Shown here: positions 52,627 to 63,884 of the stretch, one piece after another
Numbering within the stretch: position 1 is the stretch's first letter
Layout: the number at the start of each line of letters is the position of its first letter
From: Hyposmocoma kahamanoa
Taxonomy: Eukaryota > Arthropoda > Insecta > Lepidoptera > Cosmopterigidae
Length of the DNA stretch: 64,000 bases
Assembly (NCBI RefSeq): GCF_003589595.1
Contig: NW_020653713.1
Coordinates: 5,852,744-5,916,743, forward strand
Reading direction: 5' to 3'
Notes under the pieces: generated by a model
Told to the model about the DNA's origin: nothing
The model's database searches: none
What the model saw: only the letters and a program-made list of their open reading frames with translations
Translations under genes and position numbers: made by a program

Positions 52627-52915
52627 GCAGAGCTCCTTGTTAATGAGTTTGTCCAGGAAAGTACTGCCACCTTACCTATTGATGCCGGCATACAGTAATG
52701 TGAGCATTACTGCATTCCGATTTTAAAAGGTAATGGTGAAATTACAGCCAGATGGGACTTGTCAACTTATAACTCAGGGTGACGGGAGCAGTGGCTGTGC
52801 CCCTCAAATCTGTGCGATTTAAAGCTCTGAGTGGCACTGTAACTGCTACTTGACTAATGTATCGCTTACCACGAGGCGCACGCTTTACTCGGCCCCTCAC
52901 TTGTTATCATAAAAA
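52627..52915 (+). repeat. SL1 repeat, near full length, plus
   Basis: It spans GCAGAGCTCCTTGTTAATGA, TTTGTCCAGGAAAGTACTGC, GGGACTTGTCAACTTATAAC, TTTAAAGCTCTGAGTGGCAC and CCCCTCACTTGTTATCATAA with an A-rich end. Confidence 0.9.
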
Positions 52916-53632
52916 ATAAATGTTAGTATAAAATTAAGACATCTTCATTTTAATGTAGCATGAACATCGAGTGTATAACCAGAAATAGAGACGAAAAAAC
53001 GGCCATATATTCCTGGTAACACATTAGCGATACAGCTCTTATAAATATCAACTCTCGTTTAGTTGCACTGAGATATAGACAGGTCAACTACTGCCCTGTG
53101 TGTACGTCTCCGTATATTCCAAAAAACATTCTGTATTTATTGTAATAAAGATAATATCTCTAACAATGCCGTGCTGTTCTATTCGGTGGTGTCGGAAAAG
53201 AAGCAAAACGTCTAATTACAAAACAAACGGAATCACATTTCATCGGTAATTAAATATAAAATACGTAATTTTGCAATTTTCGTCCATTATAACAAAGCTC
53301 AAGTCTCGGTAGACCTGGTGTGTCTTGGAAGACCAGGTTTCCGACTCAGAACAATGCTTATCAATTTGAGATGAATTACATAAAAGTAAAAGCTGTGCGT
53401 GTGTGTGTGTGTTTTTGTGTATTTGTGTTAGCGTGAATGCGTGCGTCCATGTATGCTCGACGTCTAGGGGTATGATAAGATGTAACCTTGACAGGAAGTA
53501 ATTCGTTTGAATTGTACCAAAATATTGAGGTATCAAGTATTGAAGGAAAGTAAACAATTAAAAATGACGTTGGTACTTTTTTAAAAAAAAAACTATTTTT
53601 CCCGGTTTTACGCCAGTCAAATTCCACTATCC
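52916..53632. other. Spacer with a short TG-rich patch
   Basis: A GTGTGTGTGTGTGT stretch (53398-53411) with related TG-rich sequence to about 53450. Overlapping minus-strand frames of 83 and 105 codons here have no recognisable motif. Confidence 0.4.
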
Positions 53633-53725
53633 ACCATAGTTTCCCAAAGTAGTCCCTACCGCCCCTCAGTAGGCGCTGAAGAATTTGGGGGGCGTTGATA
53701 CTGTCCAGGGGGTGCTAACGTATTT
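53633..53725. repeat. Possible hAT-like end fragment
   Basis: TAGTTTCCCAAAGTAGTCCC, TCAGTAGGCGCTGAAGAATT and TGGGGGGCGTTGATACTG resemble the end region of some invertebrate hAT elements (AGTGTTTCCCAAAGTGGTCC-like). Only one end is visible. Confidence 0.35.
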
Positions 53726-53762
53726 GAAAAAAATGTGAATTATTAATATTTTTTTTGTTTTT

Positions 53763-53942
53763 TATAACATCAAGTGGCGGACGAAGAAGTCGTCCGCCTC
53801 ATGGTAAGCTACACGCCCGTCCTTAGCGGTTACAGCGCCACTCAGAGTTTTAAATTGCAAAGATCTGAGAGGAACTACCACTGAGAAGCCCGTCACCCTG
53901 AGACATAAGTTGACAAGTCCCATGTGCCTGTAATTTTACCAA
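53763..53942 (-). repeat. SL1 repeat, 3' half, minus
   Basis: ATAACATCAAGTGGCGGACG, ACACGCCCGTCC, AGAGTTTTAAATTGCAAAGA, CATAAGTTGACAAGTCCCAT and GTGCCTGTAATTTTACC identify it. Confidence 0.85.
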
Positions 53943-54109
53943 AATCTAAATATAAACTACACTAAATTTTTTCCTTGTGATTTTTTGTGTTAATATAAAA
54001 AATACGTGTTTTCAATTATTTTTTGTGGTGGTAGGAGGTGACATTTTTTTATCTCGAATAAGTGCGCCCACTTAGCCAAAAAGTTTGAGAGCCTATGCAC
54101 TATCCTATG

Positions 54110-54420
54110 GTCCTCTATTCCACTTAGTTCCACTATAAGTTCAATCAGTTGAACTAATCGGACACAAATATTCCAATTAGTTCAACTAGGTACAACTTTT
54201 CAAAAAGTTGAACTTATTGGACGAAATTCATCCTGTTACTTCAACTTTCCAATTATTTAAATAGTTCAACGTATGACTGATAATATTCCTTATCGACTTT
54301 ATGTGTGGTAGGAGAACCAGGACATTATGTCTTCGTGCTCCTATCAGTAGGAGTAAGTAGGAGCACGAGGAAGATCGAACATGTAACTTGAACTAATTAA
54401 CTCGACTAAAGAAATAACGT
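54110..54420. repeat. Region of self-complementary AGTTGAACTA-type words
   Basis: AGTTCCACTATAAGTTC, CAGTTGAACTAATCGG, AATTAGTTCAACTAG and ACAACTTTTCAAAAAGTTG lie close together. GTGCTCCTATCAGTAGGAGT and AAGTAGGAGCACGAG mirror each other farther right. It may be the decayed remains of a fold-back element. Confidence 0.4.
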
Positions 54421-54666
54421 TAATAGCATTATTTATATAAAATAATCTTTTTATTTATTTCCATGAACAATATAAGTTAATGGCTGTTAAAAATGTTATA
54501 TTATATAAATATTGCTAATAATAATGTTATATTATATAAATAACGTTAATTTTTTAAGTTTAGTTATATATAATCAATACTCAATCATTTATTGCACTCC
54601 ATAATTACAATATCATCTTATGGTAGGTACATTATGGGCCCAGTAGAGCATGACAACACTAGAGGT

Positions 54667-54829
54667 AATAAAATTTTTATTGAATTGATATTCAATTATT
54701 TTTTGTGAAATTACTCTACTAGTTTGTTATAATTATTAATACAAAGATCGAACACTCAGAAAAAATTTTTTCTACACACAACCGAACAGAATTTTTTCTG
54801 GGTGTTCGATCTTTGTATTAATAATTATA
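54667..54829 (-). mobile_element. T2 SINE insertion with inverted 5' part, 11-bp target duplication
   Basis: ACACTAGAGGT stands on both sides (54656-54666 and 54830-54840). Inside, a minus-oriented T2 3' end (AATTTTTATTGAATTGATAT to GAACACTCAGAAAAAATTTT) is followed by 16 bp and then the same T2 section in plus orientation (AATTTTTTCTGGGTGTTCGA to TTAATAATTATA). The tRNA head is absent. Confidence 0.8.
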
Positions 54830-55021
54830 ACACTAGAGGTGTTTTATAGTACGACACTATTCGGATTCATAGTAACGGGTGTAAAATAAAAAAAAAATTG
54901 TTATAAGGCCTAATAGAGAAGGACACGCCACTAATTTCAGACTCACAAATGCCTTAGGCTCAACTCACACTGGCGCAGATTCGAAGCGTCGCGTTGCGTC
55001 CGTATTAGTTGAGACTTATTT

Positions 55022-55118
55022 TACCTTACCTATTTATTATCAGCCACAGGTAAGGTGGCAGTACTTCCCTCTAACTAACTCTTAACTCTTTCACAAGAAG
55101 CTCTACTGCTACTAATTC
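55022..55118 (-). repeat. SL1 scrap with a head-to-head junction
   Basis: TACCTTACCTATTTATTATC in plus orientation is followed by CACAGGTAAGGTGGCAGTAC and AAGAAGCTCTACTGCTACTA in minus orientation. Both derive from the same SL1 region. Confidence 0.65.
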
Positions 55119-56059
55119 CTCATATTCTCATATCAATATTTTATATTTTAATGACAATAATATAGGTATTCATCACAGCATTTTTTCTATAAATCTATTG
55201 AAATATAATGCTATGAATGATTTCGATGAATGAGTTCCTGAATAAAACAAAGATCCTATAAATGACAGCATTTTGCCCACAGCAAAAGTTGTAAATCATT
55301 AAATTGTAAAAGGAGCAAAAATAAACCAATCTAGCGGTTTCTACTTCTAAATCCGACAGTATATTTTTTTGTCGCCTACTCGACAGATCTGAGCTGTTTC
55401 GACTACTTACTTATTTGCGACATTTCAATTTAGCTTCCAAAATTAGACCTATAAAAACAAGATTCAATAATACAGTCTGCAATGAACAGTAAACTACAAA
55501 AGTGTACTGTTGAAATGCCGAAGTGGAGAGTAGGTCAAAGTAAGAACACTATCGCATGTATCAACACAGTTGGGAACTTTAAACTTGTTCCGATCTGGCT
55601 CTTGGAAAATTTTAAAATTTATATCCCTCGCCAAGGCTGTTACGGCTCTGGTATCATTTATTTTGAGGCTTATCACTTTTTTAGATCAGACAACGTAATA
55701 TAACAATCTCGTGACGCAGTAGTTAAGCACTCGGGTCCCCTCGGTGTGTTGTGTAAACAAAGTGATTTTTTATATCATAATTAAAGTTTTAGGTAATAAT
55801 TTTACGGATCAATATCAAAATATTTACAGCGACGAACTCTCCTCAAATTACGAAAAGCTTATTTTGTACAATAACATGAAGGTATTCAATACTAAATGGT
55901 CACGACTTCTCAACCATAATGTACATTTTTGTGCGCACTGATTGATGAATAAATATCTTTATTCACTTCCTTGACAGCTTATTTACTAAATAATTCAATG
56001 AAATCAAACTACTCAATAATTATAACTTTTTTATTAAAAAAAATCTAAAAAATTTGCTT
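55119..56059. other. AT-rich stretch with nothing recognised
   Basis: The 73-codon frame at 55482-55703 (+) has no recognisable motif. No repeat supported. Confidence 0.4.
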
Positions 56060-56272
56060 GCCTGCTTTTTTATAGGGATTACATCTGTTTGCAAGGTTTT
56101 ATTGAAATCGGTTAACGAAAAGTTCGCGAAACCGGACTCATCCCCTAGTTTGCCACCCTTAGAATGACATATTAATCTTAAAATTTAACTAAATGTAATA
56201 TACCTACACAAAACAAAAATACAGTCAAATTGAAAACCTCCTCCTTTTTTGAAGTCGGTTAAAAATAGGAAA
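56060..56272. repeat. AC-type element
   Basis: GGGATTACATCTGTTTGCAA, TTTTATTGAAATCGGTTAAC, GGACTCATCCCCTAGTTTGC and AAAACCTCCTCCTTTTTTGA, then AGTCGGTTAAAAA. The left AACCGAC end is lost. Confidence 0.8.
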
Positions 56273-56305
56273 GAAGAAAGGAAATTACAAACTTATGTAC
56301 ATTTT

Positions 56306-56576
56306 TTTATGACCCAAGTGACGGGACGAACAAGTCGTGCACCTGGTGTAAACGACACACCTGTCCTTGACAGTTGCAGTGCCACTCAGAGCTTTAAATT
56401 ACAAAGACTGGGGGGCACTGCCACTGCGCCCGTCTCCCTGGGACAAGTCCCATGTACCTGTAATTTCACCAGCACGGTTATCCTTCAAAACCAAAACGTA
56501 ATAATGCTAACGCTACGTTTGACGGCAGAAACAGGTAAGGTAGTATTTCTTTCCTGGACGAGCTCTACTGCTACTA
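56306..56576 (-). repeat. SL1 repeat, near full length, minus
   Basis: ACCCAAGTGACGGGACGAAC, AAGTCGTGCACCTGGTG, CACTCAGAGCTTTAAATTAC, CATGTACCTGTAATTTCACC and CTGGACGAGCTCTACTGCTA. Confidence 0.9.
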
Positions 56577-57737
56577 CCACTAGATTAGAGTAGAACATTT
56601 TGGAAGTCACAGTAGTGATTGACGCTTGCTCATCATAAATGCGGTTGGTATCTTGCCAGGGTACTGATACACACATACTGTCTCCCAGAGATACTGTACT
56701 GTGATACTGAAGTGGCAGAGACCTTGAACCCTCTCTTGCTATGGTCATTCGTTAAATACTGTTATAAAAATATTCACCCTGTATTGTCGGTTGATTCCCG
56801 ATACGTACAGTTGGAAAGAAAACTTTTCGAAATTTGTTTTGATATTGGAGTTGTAAGTACAACCACTACTTTTAATTTCGTTGCTCTGGTAGTCATTCCA
56901 TGAGGAATTCCTAATTTGAACCCAGTTGGTGATTATCTGGCTCACTTAATAATAAGTGATGTGAACATTACGTAAATACGTATCGGTTCAGTTTACTTGT
57001 ACAGGCGCAAAGGGACTTGTTTGTGTTTCTCATAGTTAAATACTAAATTCAATTCCAGCTCTGAATATAATTAAAGGCGAGAGCAAAACAGCTCAGAACA
57101 ATTAAAAGTGAATCCTTGTGAGCCAACATCAAGAAACTTTGACTCTAACAAAGATGTTGCTTTATGCTGGAAGCGTAAGAACAAAAAACAGAAGGTTCGG
57201 GTTTGTATGTTTATTAGATCAATTTGGTCGAATTGTTGATATCAAACATTATCATCTGAACTAAAGAACACTTGCATTCCGTCAGCACGCCAGCAAACAC
57301 GGCAACCGTTTATAATGCACAATATAATGATAGCACGTTTTAAACAGACCCTAAATCATTTTAATGGTTTTATAATCCATGAACACCATGAATAACAAAC
57401 ATTTTATAATTTTCACTCAACAATATAAAAGAAGAATCGTAGTAATCGTAGTTGTGAGCAAATGACAATAAATGATTTCGAATGATTTCGTGCATTCATG
57501 AAAATGAAGGTTTTTTTTTCCTCCTATCCACAAAAATACAAATATGTATTGTGTGATCGATGATATTTTTATTATATTTATGCAGTCAAACCGTCGTGTG
57601 GTTCATCTGTTGATGGAAAATGGATACCTATAGACATTAGCCTAATAAGAATAAGGACGTTTTCTTAATATCGTAAATTTTTTGTCGGTCAAGGACATAG
57701 GATCGGAAACATCGCGTGTATGTGATCGCACTGACTC
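56577..57737. other. AT-rich stretch with nothing recognised
   Basis: Overlapping frames at 56485-56748 and 56619-56903 show no family motif. No repeat supported. Confidence 0.4.
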
Positions 57738-57867
57738 TTTTTTTATGATGACAAGTGACGTCACGGGAAATTTCAAAACCGGAACGCTCTAATGCCAATA
57801 TTAGCGCTTGACGGCAGAAATAGACAAGGTATTGTACTCTTTCACAAGGAGCTCTACTGCTACTACA
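57738..57867 (-). repeat. SL1 repeat with large internal deletion, minus
   Basis: T-run, ATGACAAGTGACGTCACGGG, then directly TTTCAAAACCGGAACGCTCT, TTGACGGCAGAAATAGACAA and AAGGAGCTCTACTGCTACTA. Confidence 0.8.
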
Positions 57868-58140
57868 TAGACAACGTATCTATAAATCCGCGACAGCTGA
57901 ATTGTATATAATAATGATGTATGGAAGACGAAAACACAACGACCTAAACCCAAGTAGACGAGGGCTCAAGTACTCCATCATTTTTATAGCATCATATTTG
58001 GATGGTAATAGTAATTACAAAATACATATAAAGATATTTGTAAGAAAATTTAAATATTGCTATTTCCTAGCGCAGAAGCAATTCTATTCAATTTTTAATT
58101 AGGTAAATATAATATCGGGAATCGGTTTTCGCACTTTTTT

Positions 58141-59345
58141 TATTCTAATATAAGTGTGCATTTGACCTCCATCTCACCTGATGGAAAGTGATGATGAGTT
58201 CGACGGAGCATGCACACCTAAATAATGCCTATTCACTCTCGCCTTGAAAAGGTCCAAGTTTTCCACTCCCTCGCCGCTCGCCATACAAATGTGGAAGCGA
58301 AGCGCTTCGTACGAATCCGGGGAATATCCACAACATAGGGATGGAACTCCTGCCCACGTCTAGTCTCCCGGTGACGGAAAGGGGAAGGCGGAATCAAATT
58401 ATGCAATTTCATCGCACACTCTTCGTGATGTATCCTGTAGAATACCGATAAAGCTGGCAACTCTACGGCGGTGTTTAAGGCTCTGCAGCCTACCTATAAG
58501 CCTCTTAGCGCGCTTGTCTATTGAATCCAAGGTGGCAGTTGGTATTTAACAGAGCCATCCCATAACTGGCAGCAGTACTCCATACATGACCGGACTTGTG
58601 CTTGGTACAGCTGAAGCAACTGTTCCGGTGTGAAGAAACGCCTCACTTTGGAAAGGATGCCAAGCTTCTTGGCTGCATTTTTGGCCATGGATTCAATGTA
58701 TCTGCCGAAGTTGGAAGCAGATTGGACGACAGGTCCATTCTAAGTAGGTGAACATGGTTAGCTATCGGTATGGATATATCACGAAATGTCGGAGTCAGCT
58801 CAAAGGGACTCCGTTTTGTGGAGAATAGACACGCCTGAGTTTTGGTAGCGTTAAATTTGACAAGATTGACATCGCCCCAGTCGAAGACTGCCTTGAGCGT
58901 CAAATCTAAACGGCTAACCATGGACTCTCGACAAGACTGGATTTCCTCTGCACTGACCCTTGCATTAGTCAAGTATCTATCTACAACTGTGCTGTTATCA
59001 GCATACGCAAAGATACCTGGAATTAACATACCATTGATATGCAGCAGAAAGAGAGTTGCAGACAATATGGAACCATGAGGAACTCGGGCCGATCTATCGC
59101 CATATGTTCGGACGAGTAGCTTTTTAAGACCACTCGAATGGAACGTTCACTCAAGAAATCCGAGATCCAATTGCAAAGGTCAGTGGGAAGAAGAATAACA
59201 TGGAAGCTTGCTTAAAAGGCTTGCGTACCATACCCTATCAAAGGCTTTAGAAATGTCCAAAGACACTGCAAGTGCTTCGCCTTGCTTTTCTATAGCCTCG
59301 CTCCATACGTGACAGGCATACGCAAGAAGATGATCTATTACCATC
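58141..59345 (-). pseudogene. CR1-like LINE, C-terminal third with full 3' end
   Basis: On the minus strand from about 59340 the frame passes LLAYACHVWSEAIEKQGEAL, then VSLDISKAFDRVWY (motif A). After damage come SATLFLLHINGML and FAYADNSTVVD, the motif C box where YADD has become YADN. LTLKAVFDWGDVNLVKFNAT then KTQACLFSTKRSPF follow, and near the end LSVFYRIHHEECAMKLHNLI and RTKRFASTFVWRAAREWK. The terminus is TTTCCATCAGGTGAGATGGA, GTCAAATGCACACTTATATT and an A-run (T-run at 58135). Several frameshifts make it inactive. It is the reference for the LINE tail shared with T3. Confidence 0.9.
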
Positions 59346-59719
59346 CAAATATCATGACGTCATTTGTTACTATATGTTCCTACGTTCTTTCCATAGTATA
59401 AGGAAGTCTTTTCCAGAAAACATATATCCTTGCAAGCATAGCGAAGCTTTTAAGTATACAATACGTCACAGACTAGAATTAAATAAAAAAAATAAAATTA
59501 TATAAATACAATCACGTTTCTAATATTTATCATTTTACTAACTTGACGCTTGTTATTCAATAAAGTCGTTCAAAAATTCTACTTTGTATATGAAACAAAA
59601 TAAATGTTTTCACGATTATCTTCATTTTTAAAACGGAACCCACAAAGAAGGCAAAGTTTTGCATACGGATGTAATATTTTGGACTGCCTTTATATCGATT
59701 TGATATGGCCTCATAACAG
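59346..59719. other. AT-rich spacer with nothing recognised
   Basis: No gene or repeat supported. Confidence 0.4.
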
Positions 59720-59992
59720 ATAAAAAAATGACCTCAAACGTTCCTGGAATTACATTAATTTGTCAAATTTTATTGAAAAATATTACCGGAACGTGCGCGA
59801 AACCGGATTCATCCCCTAGTTTGCCACCCTTAGCGGTTCTTCAAATTTAAATGGGACCAAAACTGAAATACCCTCTATCCAACAAAGAAGAATCATCAAA
59901 ATTGGTTCACAAATGCCGGAGTAATCGCGTAACATAACACACAAAATATAGTAAATTGAAGACCTCCTCCTTTTGAAGTCGGTTAAAAGTAC
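59720..59992. repeat. AC-type element
   Basis: AAAAATGACCTCAAACGTTC, GGATTCATCCCCTAGTTTGC, CACAAATGCCGGAGTAATCG and GACCTCCTCCTTTTGAAGTC, then GGTTAAAAG. Both inverted ends are recognisable, the left one altered to ATGACCTC. Confidence 0.85.
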
Positions 59993-60507
59993 AATGCAAT
60001 TTTCCTGTAAGCTTATAGTCCCCTGACGTATTCATTACGAAACACGGGATAGAAAATTTAATTGAAATATCCCTAATAAAAATCGAATAAAACTGTAAAT
60101 AAGCGTAGAATTTTTGCGGAACTCGTATTTTTTATCGAGTGAAGAGTTTAATCATATTTCAGGCCTTATAGGTTACAACCGGTATCCTCTATTTTCATTA
60201 TTAATTAAAAACTAGTTGAATTTTCATTCATTTCATTTTTAACGTCAAAAAATTGGTTTTCCTTGTGGTTGAAATACGTCAAAACGTCACAAGTTATCCT
60301 TGAGCTAATTAAAGAGTCAGTTACATGATTGTTGACATCATCGCTAACAAATAAGGGACCAAAGAATAAGGCTGCTTTTGTACGAGATTCACGATAGAGG
60401 CCCCCGTGTGGTGATCCCTATCGCGACGATATACAATACTATGACCTTACCATGTCAGTAATTTATATGGAATCGCTCAAAACATTCATACAAAGTAAAT
60501 AGTTTTA
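59993..60507. other. AT-rich spacer with nothing recognised
   Basis: No gene or repeat supported. Confidence 0.4.
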
Positions 60508-60703
60508 GTAGAAGTAGAGCTCCATGTGAAAGAGTTCGTCCTGAGAAGTAATGCCACCTAGCCTATTCTGCCACCAAGCAGTAACGTCAGCATTACTGTG
60601 TTCCGGTTTTGAAGAGTAAGGGTGATAGTGAAGGTGTTATGAACAGGCGTGTAGCTTACCATAGGGCGCACGACTTGTTCGTCCCGTCACTTGATATTAT
60701 AAG
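60508..60703 (+). repeat. SL1 repeat with internal deletion, plus
   Basis: GTAGAAGTAGAGCTCCATGT, CCACCAAGCAGTAACGTCAG, TTGAAGAGTAAGGGTGATAG, then a deletion to GTTATGAACAGGCGTGTAGC and CGTCCCGTCACTTGATATTA with an A-rich end. Confidence 0.88.
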
Positions 60704-61166
60704 AAAATAATAATAAACCTTCATATAGCGTCACAGTGTATAAACTACTAAAGGGTCACAACTCGACAATATATTTGCGATACAGTGAGCGACTTCCTGC
60801 AAGCCAATGCGATGGTAAAGACGTAATGTCGCCGAAAGAGATCTCAACGCGAGTATCGCATAAGAATTGGATTACTGTATTAAAATAAACTGTATCTAAG
60901 CTCAAGATATTTGCAACGATTGTCAGTAAGCCATCAAAGTTTAAAGAACGGACTGCACCCAAACCGGCAAGGGTTAAATGTGGGGCCAATTAAACTTAGT
61001 TATCCTCCTACTCTTAGTACTTGATCCTTAGCTAAGAGTTTTCGGTAAGTCATTTACTAAGGATCAAGGGCGGCACTTAATACGGCCCTTTAATCGGTAA
61101 TTGGTTTATTTAACTTTTTATAAACTGTGCACATATATTTTATATACACGTGCCTATATTTTTTTT
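60704..61166. other. Spacer with nothing recognised
   Basis: A loose inverted pair (TTGATCCTTAGCTAAG and TTACTAAGGATCAAGG) lies at 61021-61070. No gene supported. Confidence 0.4.
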
Positions 61167-61407
61167 AATGTATAATATTAAGTGACGAGACAAACTAGTT
61201 ATGCGCCTGGTGGTAAGCGACTCGCACACACTCGCGACACACCCTGAGACATAAGTTGACAAGTCCTATGTGCCTGTGATTTCACCAGCACCTTTAAAAC
61301 CGGACACAGTAATGCTGACATTACTACGTGGCGGCAGAAATAGGTAAGGTGGCAGTACTTCTCTGGACAAACCCTTTCATAAGGAGCACTACTCTCTACT
61401 TCTACTA
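61167..61407 (-). repeat. SL1 repeat, near full length, minus
   Basis: ATATTAAGTGACGAGACAAA, GCGCCTGGTGGTAAGCGACT, CATAAGTTGACAAGTCCTAT, GTGATTTCACCAGCACC and GCGGCAGAAATAGGTAAGGT. Confidence 0.88.
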
Positions 61408-62103
61408 AAACATATAAAGCTAAGTATACGTTTATGCTGTTGCGAGGTTGGGTATACTGCTAAGCGGTATTGCAGTTGGTGGGGCTGTGTGTACTGGACC
61501 GATAGGTGTGCCGGCAGCGACAGCCTCCTCTATTCGCATTATGCTGGTTTCTCACGGGCCCGTGATTACTTAGGCCGCACCGGACGAACTCGTATATACA
61601 TATGAGCCTGTGGCGCATGCTCGCCTGTAGAAATCGACTCGGTGCGGCGCGGCCTGTGATATTACAGGCCGCCTTTACCGTGAGCACCCTTTACCCGAAT
61701 CTTTTTTTTTTCGAGGGAAAATCCGTCGTGTACTGGTATCATGCGATGGTCCGCATCACGGGGAGGCGCGGTGGTTATGTGAGACTTTTACTCACTAAAC
61801 ACCTCTGAGTATTGCCACGCCCCGCATGAGACAGGCTATGGCCACGTGGTTTACGTTCCACGGCCCCGTCTGCGGATCACAATTCTCCTTCCATCGTTTG
61901 CGGCAACCCGTGAGCCCTTATCCAATTGGTGACAAAAGCCCCCGTTTTTACCACCCAAGATTCACAATCAGGGCGGCAGTTGGTATATATACGCCAGCCG
62001 CCTGCGACCCAAGCGTTTGCGACGCATAAGATGAAACGAAGAAGAGGAAGGAGAACTTATCAAAAACGGAGCAGAGAAGGTGGCTTCTCCTTAACATCGA
62101 AAT
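61408..62103. other. GC-rich block of unknown origin
   Basis: GC content rises sharply to about 62060. Open frames on both strands (75, 68, 67 and 73 codons) have no motif I know. One (61926-62147) contains the very basic KMKRRRGRRTYQKRSREGG. It could be a LINE or LTR-element untranslated region. There is no visible terminal repeat or duplication. Confidence 0.35.
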
Positions 62104-62269
62104 TTCGTTATTTTGATATCACCAACGTAGTACATACTCCACTTTAAAACAATATCACCAGCTTAGTACTTCCCTATTTTTATATCACCACTATGATATG
62201 TCGTTATTTTGATGTCATCCACGTAGTACTTCGTTATTTTGATGTCACCAACTTGGTATTTTGTCATCG
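62104..62269 (+). repeat. ~30-bp minisatellite, about 5-6 units
   Basis: Successive units read TTCGTTATTTTGATATCACC + AACGTAGTAC, ... AATATCACCAGCTTAGTACT, TCGTTATTTTGATGTCATCC + ACGTAGTAC and TTCGTTATTTTGATGTCACC + AACTTGGTAT. Units differ by substitutions and small length changes. Confidence 0.85.
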
Positions 62270-63030
62270 CAATGTTCGATGAAACCTAGCAGTCCACTGC
62301 ATTAAGGTACGTAATAAATAGCGTTACGTTGTAAGTTAATTAAACACAAACAGCATTTTTCGCAGGGAGTCTGTTATCTTCTTTACAAGAAAACCCGTAG
62401 TTAAAAATAATACGTTAATACAGTAACAAATAACTCTACATAATTTTATATTCATGATCAGGGACTACGTACTAAATTACCTGTGTTACTTTCCGTAAAC
62501 CAGGGCGGGCAGGTCATCTCCTATGGGAACCTGGCACTGAGACTATATCCTATTGGTTGTTTTGTGTCAACCTTCGTCTGTAACCTCCCTTAGGAGGTAG
62601 GGATAAGCGTTTATTATTTTCCGGGCATAGGTCGATGTTCTCACGAGGGTTTGTATTGTCTAATTTTCTGTGAAATGGGTTCCAAGGTACGGCCATGAAA
62701 GTACAAAACACAACTGTCACAAATTTCACATTATTATACAGAGTTTCATGAACATGCCCAACTGGTGATTGACAACTTTTGCAAACCAAAAAAAATGCGA
62801 GCCCTATAAAAATAACGCCCAAATCATCGCGCATATTTTGTACGAAGAAAAGTATTACGCATATGAAGCTCATGCGTATCGAATACAGTTGAAATATTTT
62901 TATATCATATTTTCATTTCTTTTATTGGAACATTATTTTACTCTACCAAATGCCTGGGCGATAAAAGTAACCAATACTGTAATATAGTTTTTTAATGTGT
63001 TATACTTGAACGAGAGACACAAGTCAAATT
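62270..63030. other. Spacer with nothing recognised
   Basis: A 107-codon minus-strand frame (62550-62873) has no recognisable motif. No repeat supported. Confidence 0.4.
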
Positions 63031-63318
63031 AGTAGCAGAAGAGCTCTCCTTGTGAAAGAATTTGTCCAGAAAAGTACTGATACCTTACCTATTTCTGCCG
63101 CCAAGCAGTAACGTTCCGGTTTGGAAGGGTAAGGGTGCTGGTGAGATTACAGGCACACGGGACTTGTCAACTTATGTCTCGGGGTGTCGGGCGCCGTGGC
63201 AGTAACCCTCTGATGTTTACGATTTAAAGCTCTTAGTGGCACTGCAACTCATGGGTAGACGTGTCGCTTACCACCAGGCGTACGACTTGTTCGTCCCGTC
63301 ACTTGCTATTATAAAAAA
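63031..63318 (+). repeat. SL1 repeat, best-preserved plus copy
   Basis: It runs AGTAGCAGAAGAGCTCTCCT, TTGTCCAGAAAAGTACTGAT, ATTTCTGCCGCCAAGCAGTA, GGGTGCTGGTGAGATTACAG, GACTTGTCAACTTATGTCTC, GGCACTGCAACTCATGGGTA and CCCGTCACTTGCTATTATAA with an A-run. It is a good reference for the family, lacking only the CAGCATTACTG block. Confidence 0.92.
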
Positions 63319-63613
63319 GTCACATTTACTCAAAATTACGTCATCGGCACAACACTTTGCCACTGCAATCCAATTACGACTGCACACAACGTATGCAATG
63401 AAAAAAAAAAAAGACAATTGCAATTTGCAATGTGCAAAAAAAGCTTTTTTTAGAATTATTCATAATAATTAAATTAATGATTCCTTCAATTATTATTTAA
63501 CGTCATTTTTTGACGTAGCACTTTGGTAAACAAAAGAATAATCAATTTGTTTAGACAGTTGTTAAATGAAGATGTTATGAAATAGCATTGTAGAATGGAG
63601 TACATCACACGCA

Positions 63614-63695
63614 GCAGTCGTGGCCGAGCGGTTAAGGCGTCTGACTAGAAATCAGATTCCCTCTGGGAGCGTAGGTTCGAATCCTGCCGACTGCG
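63614..63695 (+). tRNA. tRNA-Ser (anticodon AGA), second copy
   Basis: It is identical to 32623-32704 except for one base in the T stem (CCTGC for CCTAC). This turns one T-A pair into T-G and still folds. The anticodon AGA is at 63647-63649. The long variable arm, box A and box B are intact. A T5 run follows at 63703. The flanks of the two genes differ, so they are dispersed paralogues rather than a local tandem copy. Confidence 0.97.
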
Positions 63696-63851
63696 AAATC
63701 ACATTTTTATTTTTCTCTAGAATCTAAGCGACTCCACTGAACGGTAACCTATAACAAACTCATTTTTTTTCCGAATTAACGTTTGTTCGAATTTTCATTA
63801 CACGGAAAACCGAATTAAAACGAAACCGTTGTTGTTTATCGCAAAGATACG

Positions 63852-63884
63852 ATTAGGTTCGGTTAGGTTAGGTTAAATTAGGTT
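63852..63884 (+). repeat. Interstitial TTAGG-like telomeric repeat tract
   Basis: TTAGGTTCGGTTAGGTTAGG and TTAAATTAGGTTA are built on TTAGG, the telomeric repeat of most insects. The tract is degenerate and only about six units long. Confidence 0.7.

Noticed and set aside
55482..55703. 73-codon ORF of unknown function
   Set aside because: No motif, no splice signals, and AT-rich context makes chance likely.
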